From NCBI GenBank assembly GCA_949128115.1, contig OX421964.1:52864601-52928600 (forward strand): a DNA stretch of 64,000 bases. Direction: 5' to 3'. Under the pieces are notes generated by a model, which was not told where the DNA came from, searched no databases, and saw nothing but the letters and a program-made list of their open reading frames with translations. Source of the DNA: Anaspis maculata (taxonomy: Eukaryota; Arthropoda; Insecta; Coleoptera; Scraptiidae). Both the position numbers and the translations under genes were made by a program. Shown here piece after piece: positions 47,324 to 60,900 of the stretch (position 1 is its first letter; every line of letters starts with the position of its first letter).

Positions 47324-50300
47324 TTAGTATTCATCAGACAACGAGTCACTACTCACGCTCGTCCAACTCGAATCACTGTCACTAGAAATAGCCGATATGT
47401 CGCTGTCGTCGTCATTTCCGTTGTCACCACCATCTCTGTTTCTGACTCGATCCGTCAAATCGATCATGGTATCTGGAAAATCTGACATGCTATAAATTTA
47501 AGCTTGATAGGATTGAAACAAAGGAAACATGTTCCATGAAAAAAGTTCACATCACTTGACTCCAGGGGCCTTTCTCACGAATGAAGCGATCCATCGCTTC
47601 ACCCAAAATGCCGGAGTTGTCACATAGTAACCAACAACGGGATTTCAGGAGAAGCGATCCTTCGCTCCCCTTGTAGGAATCAGGCCCCAGACTAGTTCCC
47701 AGAGAGCAAACATCCTCAATGGCATGCAATTTTTAGTTCAAAATATTACCAAAATAATAGTAGGTATGTACCTTGACTTTCTCTTTCCCTCGATTCAATT
47801 TGGGATTAGGATGCACTTACACAATTTTGCAAAGTCGCACGAAAGTCCAACAGAATGCAATTTTCTCGATATTTATTCATTCACGATTGGGTATTGGTAC
47901 TAATGATTGTTCTAATGTTTCGTTTCGTTGGACCGCAAATTTCCAGATATTCCTTTATTCCAATTAAAGAAAAAACTCACCATCATTATCCGAGTTGTCG
48001 TCATCGGTTTCATTGATTTCTTCGTCGTCTTCGTCTTCGTCCTGCTCATCTTCATCATCCCTGCGTCGCCCGACATCGTACAGCCTGACTACGGATTCCT
48101 GGACTGACTGATAAACCCCTTGATTTTCCACGACAGCAATTTGAGTGTCGAACTTGTCAACCGCCAAATCATAGATGTTCCGTTTCACATCAATGGTTGC
48201 AATGCTCGTGTAATCGTAGGCGTCCAACGTCTTGAAGCTCGAATCGAAAGTGATATCGCCGTCGTCCAGTTCCTGTTCCATCGATATAGCGTAGATGGCG
48301 TTGTTGAAGGGAGCAAAAATTGCGTTGCACTGATTCAATGCCGGCACCGTTTTCAACAAGTGGAACGTGCGTATGTCCCACACTTCGCTATTCGAGACGA
48401 TTTCCAGACCGTTCGGGTGGAACACACCGCTCTGCGTCTGATTGAGTTTGTCCAGCTTGTGGATTTGTTTACCAGATGCCACGTCGAAAAGAACACCGTC
48501 TGTCAGAACTAAGTCGTCGAAGGGACTGAACGTGGCCCTATTTTTGGTGTATTGATTGCTGCCTTCTGGAGACAGAGTCATTGTAGCTAAGCCAGTGGCC
48601 ACATCGTAAATCTGCAAGAGGAATTCATTCATCATTTATGTACCCATAACATTCCATAAACGCTCTGTTATGTAATAGCTGTATTACACTATACAATTTC
48701 TTGATCAATCTGCCAAAATAGTGTAAAAAAAACAACGAATTTGATTGTTCAACTGACAGATTGTTCCAAAAATTGTACAAGAAATTGTGTAGTAAAGTTT
48801 ACATAAGAGTTTAGTGAATTGTACAAATCGCAGCCATGCCTATGGAAGGTAAAATCAAAAGAATATTCTGATCGCAATAAAAGGAATTCAGCCTATGAGA
48901 ATAGTTCTCATATAATAACGCCACCTTCTCATATAGGCGGTTCCCTTTGCTCGCAGCTCGTGCGCAGGGTCTTCAAGTAGACAAGCTCACTGGTTCGATT
49001 GGCTGTTTAACCGGGAGCGCTTTATTGATCGGGCTGGTTGCATGAACTCTACTAGTGACGGCGCCAATTAGGTGAACCTGCGCCCCGAGGACTACGGGTA
49101 AATGAGAATGGTTATAGCCACCTCTTACACCATTTTGAGCGAGCAGGGCGCCTGTTGCTTTTTCTTTTTAGCAACAAACACAAATAGAACATTGTATCAG
49201 TAAAAGTTCTTCCGTCGGCAATATTGTTCCGGCCCGAAGAGAGACTTGAAACTGATTGCACAAACTGACATGTACGTATGGCCACACCGTAGTGTTCCGT
49301 ATTACTTGCGCAAATTATACCGTACAAGTGAGCGCGAGATAAAGCTTGTGTGTGCGGCAGGCTCTTTATGTAATTGCTGTATTATAGCTGTATTACACTA
49401 TACAATTTCTTGTACAACTTCTTGTACAATCTGTCAGTTAAACAATCAAGTTCATTGTTTTTTGACACTATTTTGGCAGATTGTACAAGAAATTGTGTAG
49501 TGTAATACAGCTATTACACTACACAATTTTTTGAACAATCTTCCAAAATAGTGTCAAAAAACAATGAACTCGATTGTTAACTGACAGATTGTACAAGAAA
49601 TTGTGTAGTGTAATACAGCTTCAATACAGCTTTCAAAAAATCCTGTCGGCCATTGGCTGTTGGCTGGGTAATAACAACGTAACAGAGACTTTATGCTTAT
49701 GGAATGTTATTTTTTTAGAGAATCGCACCATAAATTTCTATACAGCTCAATGAAATATAAATTGTTTCTATTGGTTAAAAAGCTGTTTGAAAATATGCTC
49801 CCATTTGACACGGCTTTCAGTATCTAAAAGTGTCCATTGTTGAACCAAAGTAGATAAATAAATAAAAGGGTACCTTATAACTGTATTACACAACACAATT
49901 TCTTGAACAATCTGTTAAATCAACAATCAAGTTCATTGTTTTTTGGCACTATTTTGGCAGATCGTTCAAGAAATTGTACAAGAAATTGTGTAGTGTAATA
50001 CAGCTATCAGTTCAAAATAATCAAGTTATTACTTACAATTGCTGCTTCCAACTTGGTAGCTAATATCTTGTCCTGTGTGAGCTTGCTGTATTCCACATGA
50101 TCTTCATCTTGGAACGCAAGACTAAAATAAAAAAGCACTCTATAATTCCAAAAAAAAGTGAATGCAAGTGCAACAGGTAACACTGTGACTGGACGAGAAA
50201 TCAGTGTGAAAATGACTTTTGCACCTTTCACTTCCATCACGAGTGTGAAAGTTGATTAAAGTTGCGCATCATTGCAATAAGTAAATAATAATCATATCAC

Positions 50301-51899
50301 CAAAAATCTTACTTCATATCCAAAGTCTTGAGGTTCCACAAGGCTGACAAAGGCCTGCCCCAGGTCGAGGAAGTCAACAGGAATTCGCCGGTCCTATTAG
50401 GCTCCACATGGACGACGTAGTTGTCGTGAGCTTGGAACATGAGCTCTTCGTTACCACTGTTCAAGTTGAAAATTCGCACTTCACCATTATAATCACCCAC
50501 CAAAATGCTTTTATTGTCAGGCTGAAGAGAAGTATCCAGTTAGTATTCATAAATGTACATGTATGTAAGGTACAAATACATACCAAGAATTTCGCGGTAG
50601 TGAAAAATCCACTGTCTTGAGAGGTCTGCCTGATAGTTTGGACTGGGCAAAACCTGGAATGGATGTACTTGCGGTTCATGCTCTTGCACGGGTAGCCTAT
50701 CGCTCTTCTGGCACACCTGACGACAAAATTGTTAGCTGTGTTGATTCTGGGCTTCGGATCTGGGCATTTGTGAGGTCTGAAATGAACATGTCAATTATTC
50801 GCTGAAAAGAATGGAATTCGTGATACGTACATAAACAAATTGAACTGTGGACAATTCGCCATTGGATTTTTACACAAGGCATGCTGAGAAGTCAAGTGTC
50901 CTTTGATGATGGAATCGAGCGACACACAGGGTTGTTCCATGACGGGATTGGTTTCTTCCAGCATGTTCTGACTGGACATTCTCGTGAAAGATTCGCTGCT
51001 GGTCTGTTTCTGCAATCTGGAATTTTTTGGAACGGGAGGTGTGAGCACTTGGTTTTGATTCTTTTTTATGATCTTGATTGCGGGCGAACTGAAGCTAGCC
51101 CCGTTCGGAGTTTCCGGTTGAAGAGGAGGAGATGGTGAAGAGCGATGAAGCATGGGCGATGAAAAAGACAGCTTCACCTGAAATTACAAGCGATAAAGTT
51201 TGCACTTTCAGTTGTATTTTAAAAACAGTAAAGTATCATTTACGTCCAATCAACGTTACATAACTTTCCCATAAGAACATATCAAGAAAAATTGAACTCA
51301 CTAGAACAGGGTTGTAGGTGTTTACAATGAAAACATTATATACATAAGGTAATAACATATTGAAAAGAAAGTATATAAGTATAAAGTTGACATATATCTT
51401 CAATTTTGCGGATGATTAAGTGAAACCTCTTTGTTAAGTGTCCACAGTTGAAACATCAGTTCCAGCTTACATCCTACCTATCTGCAGATGCGCCATAAAT
51501 TATTATACTAACCCTAGATGGAGTCAGTGTCGATGTGTAGCGGAATTTGGTGGGTTGCTGTGTGGAAGAAATCTGACAGATTGCATTGCTTAAATTAGCT
51601 TCCTTGACCAAAGTCGAGGCCGTGTCAGAATAGCCCTTCTGTACCAAATGCTGATGGATCAGTTGCAACAATTGTCTGTCATTGAACTGTATTTTAGTTT
51701 GGGCCACCACATTTGCCCGATGAATATCTGAAAGCGACACATCCAAGTCCTTTCCAGGTTTTCCTTGTCCCTGGCCCGAAAGTCTCTCCAATAATTCCAC
51801 TGCATACTTTTGGAAAGATACATGTTCCTGGCGTTTCTCTTGAAGAATAGGATCACGCATCAAAGCTATATAAACATAAAACCACATCAAGTTAGTCAA

Positions 51900-51937
<38 letters not shown>

Positions 51938-54900
51938 CGAATAGATTTTATGCAGGGTGATGAAGAAATTGAGTTTTTATTTTGAATGAGTAATGAGAAT
52001 GAATCAGAATGTAATGGTAACAGGAGGCATTATTATACTTATATTTTCTTATTGTTTTTTTTTTGTCAACTTACTCTGTAGTTGGCCAGTGGTGAATAGA
52101 GGCAGTTTTGAAACAATTTGCCTCACTGTTTCAGATCTTGCCAGCCCCGCCAAAGCTTTGCAGGCCAGAGTACGAATAGAATCGGCATCAGTTATAGGCG
52201 TTTTGACGTTCATCAAAGTGAGGAGAACCATGATGCCGTTGTTAGATCGTACACAATCCCAGACTTTTTGGATCAGTTCTTCGCTGCTTTTGAACTTGAT
52301 TTTTTTCGTTGGCGAATTTACAGAGGTCGAAAATCTTGCTACAGTACCACCAACCTGTTGAACATAATTAATTAGCAATCTGTAGCATCAAAAGCTTTAA
52401 TAAATAATTACCCTCATTATGGGAGCACAAACGCAATTCACAATAACTCGAAGCGCTGATTTTTGGACATCAGCATCTGTCACTATTTCTCCTTCAGCTG
52501 CTCCCAAAATGATGTTCATTCCTGCGAAAACTTATTTTGAAAAGATCAAATAGGTATACAAAAATCGACGAGCTATTCTTTTTCAAAATCATTTAGATGT
52601 AGGGAAATGTGATGGTCCATAGTTAAAAAGATATCAAATGGTTAGTTCGATTAGTTCCGCGGCCAAGAAGCAAAAATCATTTCAATTTTGTACTTTGTGA
52701 AAGGATGTTGCCGTTTGGCATTCTGCTTTTTCAAGGTTCAAAATACGATCGCACCGTCACGGGTGTGGCAAGGTTGGGCAAAGACAACACAGCTAATCAA
52801 GCCATCTACTTTATTTTATTCTTAAATGAAATGGACTATGGGGAGCGTGCGTGACCTTCAGCTATCAGGCGTAGGACACGCAGAGCCCATGGTGGTGAAA
52901 ATAAGAACCAGAACCAAGAAAACCTTCTCTCCACTCTACCAGTGTGGACTGGTACAGAACATTTGTGGGGGATTTTGAGGGTCTGCTGGCCACACCAGCG
53001 ATATGCTCTCGTTCCGTTAACGCTCCACTACAAAATCAAAATTGCGAGAGCATGTCGCTGGTGTGGCCAGACCATAAGCCTATTTTTAGCGCATTTTCCA
53101 TCTTGATGAAAATCGCTATTGCAACCGCTTTGTCCGTCCGTCCGTTCCTCGAACTCCTCCCAAACTAGTTTTTGTCTGTACCGATTTTCGCAAACTCTTC
53201 GAACAAACGGAATTGCATCTTTCCTGAACTGCTGAATGTGTTTTCAAATTTCATTTACTAGACAGAGTGAGTCATAAATTCTGGGGTCTTTTTCGTTTGT
53301 TTTAAAAAGTTTACAAAAATCGGTATACACAACGAAACTTAAGGAGCTCAAAGTTCACCCTAGAGGATTTTAATATTTCCAAAACAAAAACCTATTGTTT
53401 TCAATATTTTTCTGGCACTCTTGAAGCTAATCTCTCAATTGCTCCGGACTTCTTTTTCGGTCGGTTCGGAACACCTTGGGTGTTGCAGAAATGGAGCATT
53501 AACTCTCCAGTATATTTTTGGTAGGGATCCATGTCCTTATAATTGGAGTGTATATAATATAAAAGGAGGTTGTTTGTCTTCTCCAACAGTAAAACACAGT
53601 AAATATTCTTCTTTTTACTGCAGTTTCGGCTATTTAATGCAAAGCCATTGTCAAAAATTAGTGTAAAAATATAAATTTGACATAAAATATTTTATGCAAC
53701 AACATTCTATTAAAACAACCCCCTTTTATAACTCTCCAGTACATTGTCGAAGGGTCACCAGGGTCTCACAACTTTCAAAATGGAATAAAACAAGAAGTTT
53801 GACTTCACTTAAACATTTTCAACTTGGAATCAGTACCAAACTTCGTTTAGAGTGCCACAGTGTCATATTTTTCGATGATAACAGCTGCGTTCCTTTTATC
53901 ATCTGAACTGAGAATTCTCACTTCAATTGCTCGTTGTGTCTCTCTCTCTCTCTCTCATGCAATTCTCGCTTTTTCTCTCTCTAACCGAGGTGAGATTATC
54001 TGAGATTTCGTGTAAAAGGAATGCAGCTAGTGTGCTGGAGAGTTTATGCGCCATATCTGGGACATCTTGTACAATCCATTTCACGGCTTGAGTCAAAAAG
54101 TATTTTTCAAACGGTAGCCAGACCATTTTAGATCATTTGTTTGTAATCAACCCATAATTCATGGGTGATTCGGTGTTTAACGTGTCTGATCACCAGAGCC
54201 GTATGGTTACTGTCGGGATTAAGGCTGTCAGGATTTCATACATGTCCGGATTTCGCGGTCTCGAGCTTTCGACTGTCGAGATTTTGTGATGTGTCGGAAT
54301 TCAGACTGTTGGGACCATGAGCGCCACCCATTTAGAAGTAGGTACTTACAAAATAAAGCTAAAATCAAATCAATAGAGCCTCCATTCTGAAGACCTGGGT
54401 TAAAAAACTCTACGCTCGCACGGAAATCAATGAATCGTCATTTTTCCTTGCTGCAATAAGGAGCAGTTAAATTTAGATTTGGATGTATGGAGATGTTCTC
54501 AAAGTCATAGGAATGTTTTATTTCACGTTATTGTGAATTATCGTAATCTTGCGAAACAGAGCATGAACCTGTTACGTCGTTTTCTGCTTCTGTCTGCTTT
54601 TTTGTACTTTGACCGATTGGGCCAGCCCAATTCTGCCCCGCCGTTTAGTTCCTAGATTTTGGAAGTTTCGTTATCTTGCTGGTGGCAGTTCTGGCGAACG
54701 AATTCCGCGTGCCTTTCTCCAATTGGCTGTAGATAAATCTTGGACTAGCGCGCCGGCGGGCAGTATCTGATAAAAGGAAGCGATGCAGCGAGCCACGTTC
54801 TTTTCCGAAGTTTGTACGATCGGTTTTCGAATTTGTGTAGATCGAAACCACAAAACCGACTGTTTTTCGGACTTAATTTGGCAACACTGGACCGTGTAGG

Positions 54901-57900
54901 GTACTGGTAGCCCGAATTAGGCTTTGTTTGGCCGACTAAAGAAGCACGACCACACCTGGCTCATCAAAAACAAAACCGACCGTGATCTACCATCTACAGG
55001 TAACGTGAAGAATTATTTGATTCCTTTTTTGTCATCTTTTCGGATTGGATTCGACGCTGAGTTGAGTGAATTGTTATAGGTTTCTATTTCTACCATCCAG
55101 TTTTTCTACTATCGAATTTTCTGCGATCAAGTTTTTTACGATCGAGCTTTATATCATCCTGTTTTCAAACCGCCTGTTTCAAAGTCTGGAGATTTTGCCA
55201 GCAAGTCTTCGTCATCGTCATCTACGTACCAGGGAGATCCCCGAGACGTTGTCGTGCGTATAGGCGAGATCCCGTCTACCAGGAAGCACTCCATCTCCCA
55301 AGCGACTCTTTCTTTTGAAAAGAAACGTTTCAACATGAAGTCCGATTCGGTTTGCGAATGCAAGAGTAAAATCAGCCAACCGGCACCTGTTAATTTTTTT
55401 GCCTTTAGTAAATAAAATTTGTATTCGTAATCCAAACTTTGCTTTATCTTCAGTATTGTGTTGGTAATGGACCTTTTTAGAAGAGAGAGAGAGACAGATG
55501 CGTGCGCGCTCGTACCGCGCAGCCGGTGGTGTCTAGCTATAATGGCGCCTAATATCTCCAAGGGAAACTGTTCGTTATGAAGTGCGCGGCATCACACTGA
55601 GTACATGTGGGGGCTGTGACGTAAATCGTGCGAGAGAGACCGCCTTTATTGGAAAGGTCCATTGCTTGGTACTCTAATTATTTTTGGGAATTCGACTCAC
55701 AATACTGTGGCGCCCCCGACCATTTCAAGAACCCCGGCCTTCTCCACTGAATAGCTGGCGGGCCGTGTTCCTGAATAAGAGAGACCGATAGGTAAGTCGC
55801 ACCGAAAAGGCACGAGGCGTTTTTGGCATGCAACAAACCAACGAGTAACCAAACATATCTGGATCACGATTTAGCGACAAAAAGATTACCAGTTTGTCGG
55901 CAATAAAGGTCATGAGCAGCATTATGAAACGATAACAAAATTAAGCATACACTCACCGACAGTGGGGGTATCCTCCGGCCGATACGGTACACGATCGCAG
56001 ATCAGCAACTGCACCTTGGGCATGACGCAAGCGATGGCCAACACGTCCAAAGCGGACCTGACGGTTTCGGCCCGGCCGCTGTAGTTCCACTCGTAAGAGA
56101 AACCGATAATCTTCAGCAACAGCGAAAGTCCTCCCAGCTTTAGCAAGTGGTCGACCGGGGCCCAGTGGCAGCGGAACGGCAGGTTCATCAGTAACGTCTC
56201 GATTTGCTCTTGGACCTCTTCCGGCGAAAACTTGCAAGCTTTGTAATTGGGCTGGGAAGGCAGAGCTCCCTGCGACGAAGCGCCGGTGTACCGAATTTGT
56301 GACCTTCGAATGGGTTCCACTTTCAGCGCCAGGTGAGCCTCCAAGTAGCGACGATAAGCCACGCACACGTGCCGCATTATCTGCCGCGCGGCAGCCTCCA
56401 CGTCGTCGTTCAACGGCGGTGCGTCCTCCGCGTATTGGAACAGAATCGGAAGGGTTGCAATCTGGAATTATTGAAATAAACTTGTTCTGAGCCTGTTTTT
56501 CATGTGAGTCAGTCCCAATGCCCTGAGTTTTATAAGAATCAGAACGATTTTTAAGTTCAACGTTGTACGTGATCAACATTCCAAAAAAATTATTTAAAAA
56601 AAACAAACTATAAAGGTAAAACTGCGAAGGGCTGGCGAGTAGCCGGGTGGATTCAATTCGAGACTTAAAGAGTAGAAAGTGCTGGGTTCAAATCTGACAG
56701 ACACCCAACTTTCTCAGCGGGTTTCCTCTAGTTTGTCGCCGGGACGTCCCCTGGTCGTCAACTCAGTGACAGAAAAGGCAAAGAAATCTGATAGAAACTG
56801 GTTCAAGGGCTCGTATCTCAGCTGAACCAACCAAACAGCTACTGGACACTGGTATCATTTTCAGATTACCATGATGGGGCTATCAAGTACAAATCAGTGA
56901 ACGCATTCAAAGAAAAAACAAGTATTTATGCCCTCACGGGCGTGAGGCTCAATATTTTCTTTCAGGTGGATTCGCATCGTGATGAACAAATCTTCCTAAA
57001 ATCGGTTGAGTTGTAGGTTGTAGGAAAATCATCATGGCGGGCCAAGATGGCAGCGAATCGTAAAACTAACCTCAAAATAATGGATGATTCTACGAGATAG
57101 GGCTTAGTTCCAAAGTTCATCAAAATCGATTCATGTACGAAAAAGTTATGGTAGGCAAAAATTGCGGAAAATCGTAAAATCGACTTCACGGTTCATTCTC
57201 GTCATATGAGAAGAAAGCATGCTGCAAGTTCCATCACAATTTACACTTAGTGAAAGGTTCAATATGGCGGACCAAGATGGCGGCGTATAGCAAAGCTAAG
57301 TTTGATTTCACGATTACTCGTATGCAGCACAAAATTATACTTCATACTCCAAATTTTTGCTGCATTAGAATTTATAATTGATCATACAGGTGAAATCTCT
57401 GGTAAAAATAAGCTGAAACAGTCCGACGACCGACAGCAAACGGGCCACAATAAAGCAGTTTCTTCAAAAATGCGCCAAAAATATTCAACTTTTTTTAAGC
57501 GTCCATTTGTTACAGTGATTTCAAAAGATCGCATGACGTCATTATGCTCCCATTAGCGCTGTGCGTGAAACGAACACAGCTTGATAGTGTCGAGGTGAGA
57601 GAAGTAATAATAGAGATATGCGGCAGTGATGTTATCAGTGCCCTATTTTTAATTCTTTTAAAGCACCTAAAAATCTTGTCACGTCCTCGCACCGTGATTG
57701 GTCGGGGCAAAAAATCGCTCCGCTCCGCTATGCACCATCACTTATCATGCATTCAGCTTCATTAATATAAAAATCCAGTAGCCTCTTTCACAAAGGGTGG
57801 AGATTCTGAATCGAGATAAAATAAATAGTGTGGCTCTACATCCCATTGAGGGTCTTGGCCCACAAAGCGGAAGGTTCGAGCTTCCGTTCTTTGTATCCAC

Positions 57901-60900
57901 TACCCAGTTGTCTCGGACAGCTGGAGGCCCGAGGCGATGGGGTGAGCATCACGCCTTAGACAACCGCCTTGTGACCTTTAGGTTGGCAGCCCAGCGTTTC
58001 AACCGCTGAGCTACCGCCGGCGCCGGCTCGAACCGAGATAACTTTCATCGGCACGAATAACAACTAAAACTGTGGGTTCCGGTATGCTGTGCAATGCCAC
58101 CTCACCGCACGTTAAAGTTTCTACCATCCTATACAGGGGTTGATTTGGCAAAACTTCCAGTTACGCTGATGGACTCGCTTCTCTGGTGTCGGTGTTTGGA
58201 CTCGTCACAGAAATGAAAAGACAAACAAACTGACGAGACTATAAAGTATATACTTACAACATTATGAAGCCTCCTTAACCCATCTTGTGCATCAAACTCT
58301 TCAAGAATGACCTTAAACTGGAAAGTCGAACTGAAAAACATGATGGCGTGGCATCTGCCTGAATCATGAGAGCATTCCAACAGCCACAGTGCGTACCTGA
58401 AAATCAAGAAATAGTCACGAAAAAATCCAATTGAAAAATAATCGTGACGCTTACTTGACCAAGCTGGATATGATGTACTTTGGCAACAAACAGACCCGTT
58501 CCATCGCATCTTCACAGTAACCTAAATAGTACAAGCATATGGAAACTCCAGTGGCCGCAATGGACGGCCGAGGCACTTCAAGTAACGCCTCCAGACCGTC
58601 GACGTTCAAGAACTCGATCGAGAATTTCTTGTGGCACAAGAGGGCGGCCAAATATCTCAAAGCCTCGAACGCCAGCCTGGCTTCTTTGGTTACTCGAACA
58701 TTGACATAGTTGAGGATCAGACTTATGGCGTCGTTTTCGAAAACGTGACTCAGGAACTCCTGGTACTCGCCCATAGGAGACAGATAGCGCAAGATCAAGA
58801 TCTGCCTCAGGGCCTTGGTCGGCGGGAAAATACGGACGGATCCTATCATGAACGTTTTTAATTCAGCCCAAGATGAATTGCTGCTTTCGGTGAAAAGCAA
58901 TGCTTTCTGTGGACTGGCCGCATCCACATCGAGCTTTCTCTTTTTTTTCTGACTTCCTTCGGTTGGTGCATCCACATTATCGGTGGACGTGAGATGGCTT
59001 TTCATTGGAGTAATTTCGTCGCCGACAACGCCATTTTCGTGCACTGGAAAATATCGCAATTTATTAGAAAATATACGAATGTTAACAAATCTAGTAAAAG
59101 AAAATAGGGCTTTCACAAGCTATGCACTCATTGTACATGTTCACGCATATCTACCCCACTAGGGTTCCTTGACTTTGTGACATAATTAAAAAAACAAAAA
59201 ATATTTTTCGGAAATTATATTTAGAGTACTCGGAATACCAGAGGGACCTGTGGGCGGAGCCTAACTGCGCGAACTGAGTTCATTTAGTGGTGCACCTAGA
59301 TTTGCAGTGAGATTTAAGGTTCGCCTGTGACCTGGTAATGGTTCACCACTCAAGCTGACGGTGATGCTTCGCCTACTTCAACACACGGACTCGTCCAAAA
59401 CGATTTTTGTTTTTCTGTTCAGCCCCGCCCACAGGTCCCTGTGGTGTGCCGTCAACTCTACCTAGTTCCAAAATATAGGGTCATTCAGTTTTAATCAAGT
59501 AACCTTTTGTGATATTCTCTTAGTCGTCCTGATTCAGAAAAAAAAGCCTCTACCTCTCTTCCTCAGCAAGATACACTGTCGAGGAACTTTTTCTCAAGTT
59601 TCTTAAGACTTAAGAAAAAGTGATAAAAGATGGAATTAGGACGAAGTTGAAGGATTTCTACAACATCAACTGTATTATTTAGTAATTGGCGCACGTTAAA
59701 CAATCACAACATTTGTTTCAGTGATTCCGCGGCTAACTAAAAGCTAATTGAGAAACTGACGTGGCCAATTTCAGTTTGCATTTGTTAAAAAATATCTCCT
59801 GGACTGAGACAATCAGTGACCAGAAAAAGCAAATACTACTCTAAATTCAACAAGAAATTCCATACAAAAATCATTTAAAAAATGTCAGAGGCATGCCTAT
59901 AATTTTTATTGAAATAATTAACATGTGACCCTTTGCACGGACCCTCTAAATCTAAACTATTTTCATGAAATTGTCGTATCAATATGTATAGATCTAAAAG
60001 TTTCTATCCCTTGAATTCTAGGAGACCGATTTCTTTCACAACTTTTTTTCAAGAAACCGGGTTTTTGTTTATTTTTTAGAACGTACTTCCAAGCAAGTCA
60101 GCTTTCTTGAAAACTGTGCATGCTATCGAAGTCCAATCAAGAACCCCTTTCCTGTGTGAAAAACCTCTGAAATTTCATAATAAATGATACCAAAGATAAA
60201 TTGATTGTTGATTATTCTTACGTGGAATTCACACGCAAAAAAGTTGTAGGGGATTTTAGCCCCACCTCAAATCAATTTGACTCTCCCCAGGGTAAAATTT
60301 TGAAATGATCGGAGCCTCATCTTGTTCAAAAAAGCCTCAAAAAAAAACTTGAGAGACTGTACAAAATTCTGGTATTCCACTTCGAACGGTTTCCGAGATA
60401 AACTATGAAAACTACATTCAAAAGCCAACTTTGAAGGCCTCAAAAAATTAAGAGTCATTATTTTTCTACATATTTTACTTCCCCGACCCACCACCCAACG
60501 AGAAGGAGAAGTATTGTGAACGCGCTAAAAAAAATTGCGAGATCTCGTAGGATATATCCGTTTTGAGGTCCCCTATGACGATTAAGACCATTTTCAGAAT
60601 GATCTCTGTCTGTATGTGTGTATGTATGTTTGTATGTATGTAGGTTTGTCTATAACCTTTCACGATAACATCAGCAACGTCTATCCGATCGACTTGAAAT
60701 TTGGTACACATACACAGACGTGGTTTCACCGTCGAATGAGCCCATTAGTTTTTGGCTGTCATCTGTCAAACGGAAGTGTCACTATCAAAAAATTACAGAA
60801 GCCATTTCTCACGGAACTTGACTTGCATTACCGTTTAAAAGTCCATAAAAAAAAAACTGTATTCAAAACAGTTAAAATATTGCCCTATCTGTCATCTGTC

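Noticed and set aside
51474..51938. Methionine-run N-terminus preceding the LisH exon
   Set aside because: The Met run is an (ATC)n microsatellite read on the minus strand; the exon starts at the acceptor next to 51865.
55953..56606. 217-codon minus-strand frame overlapping DCAF1 exon 55957-56461
   Set aside because: The other frame matches DCAF1 and is phase-compatible with both neighbouring exons.
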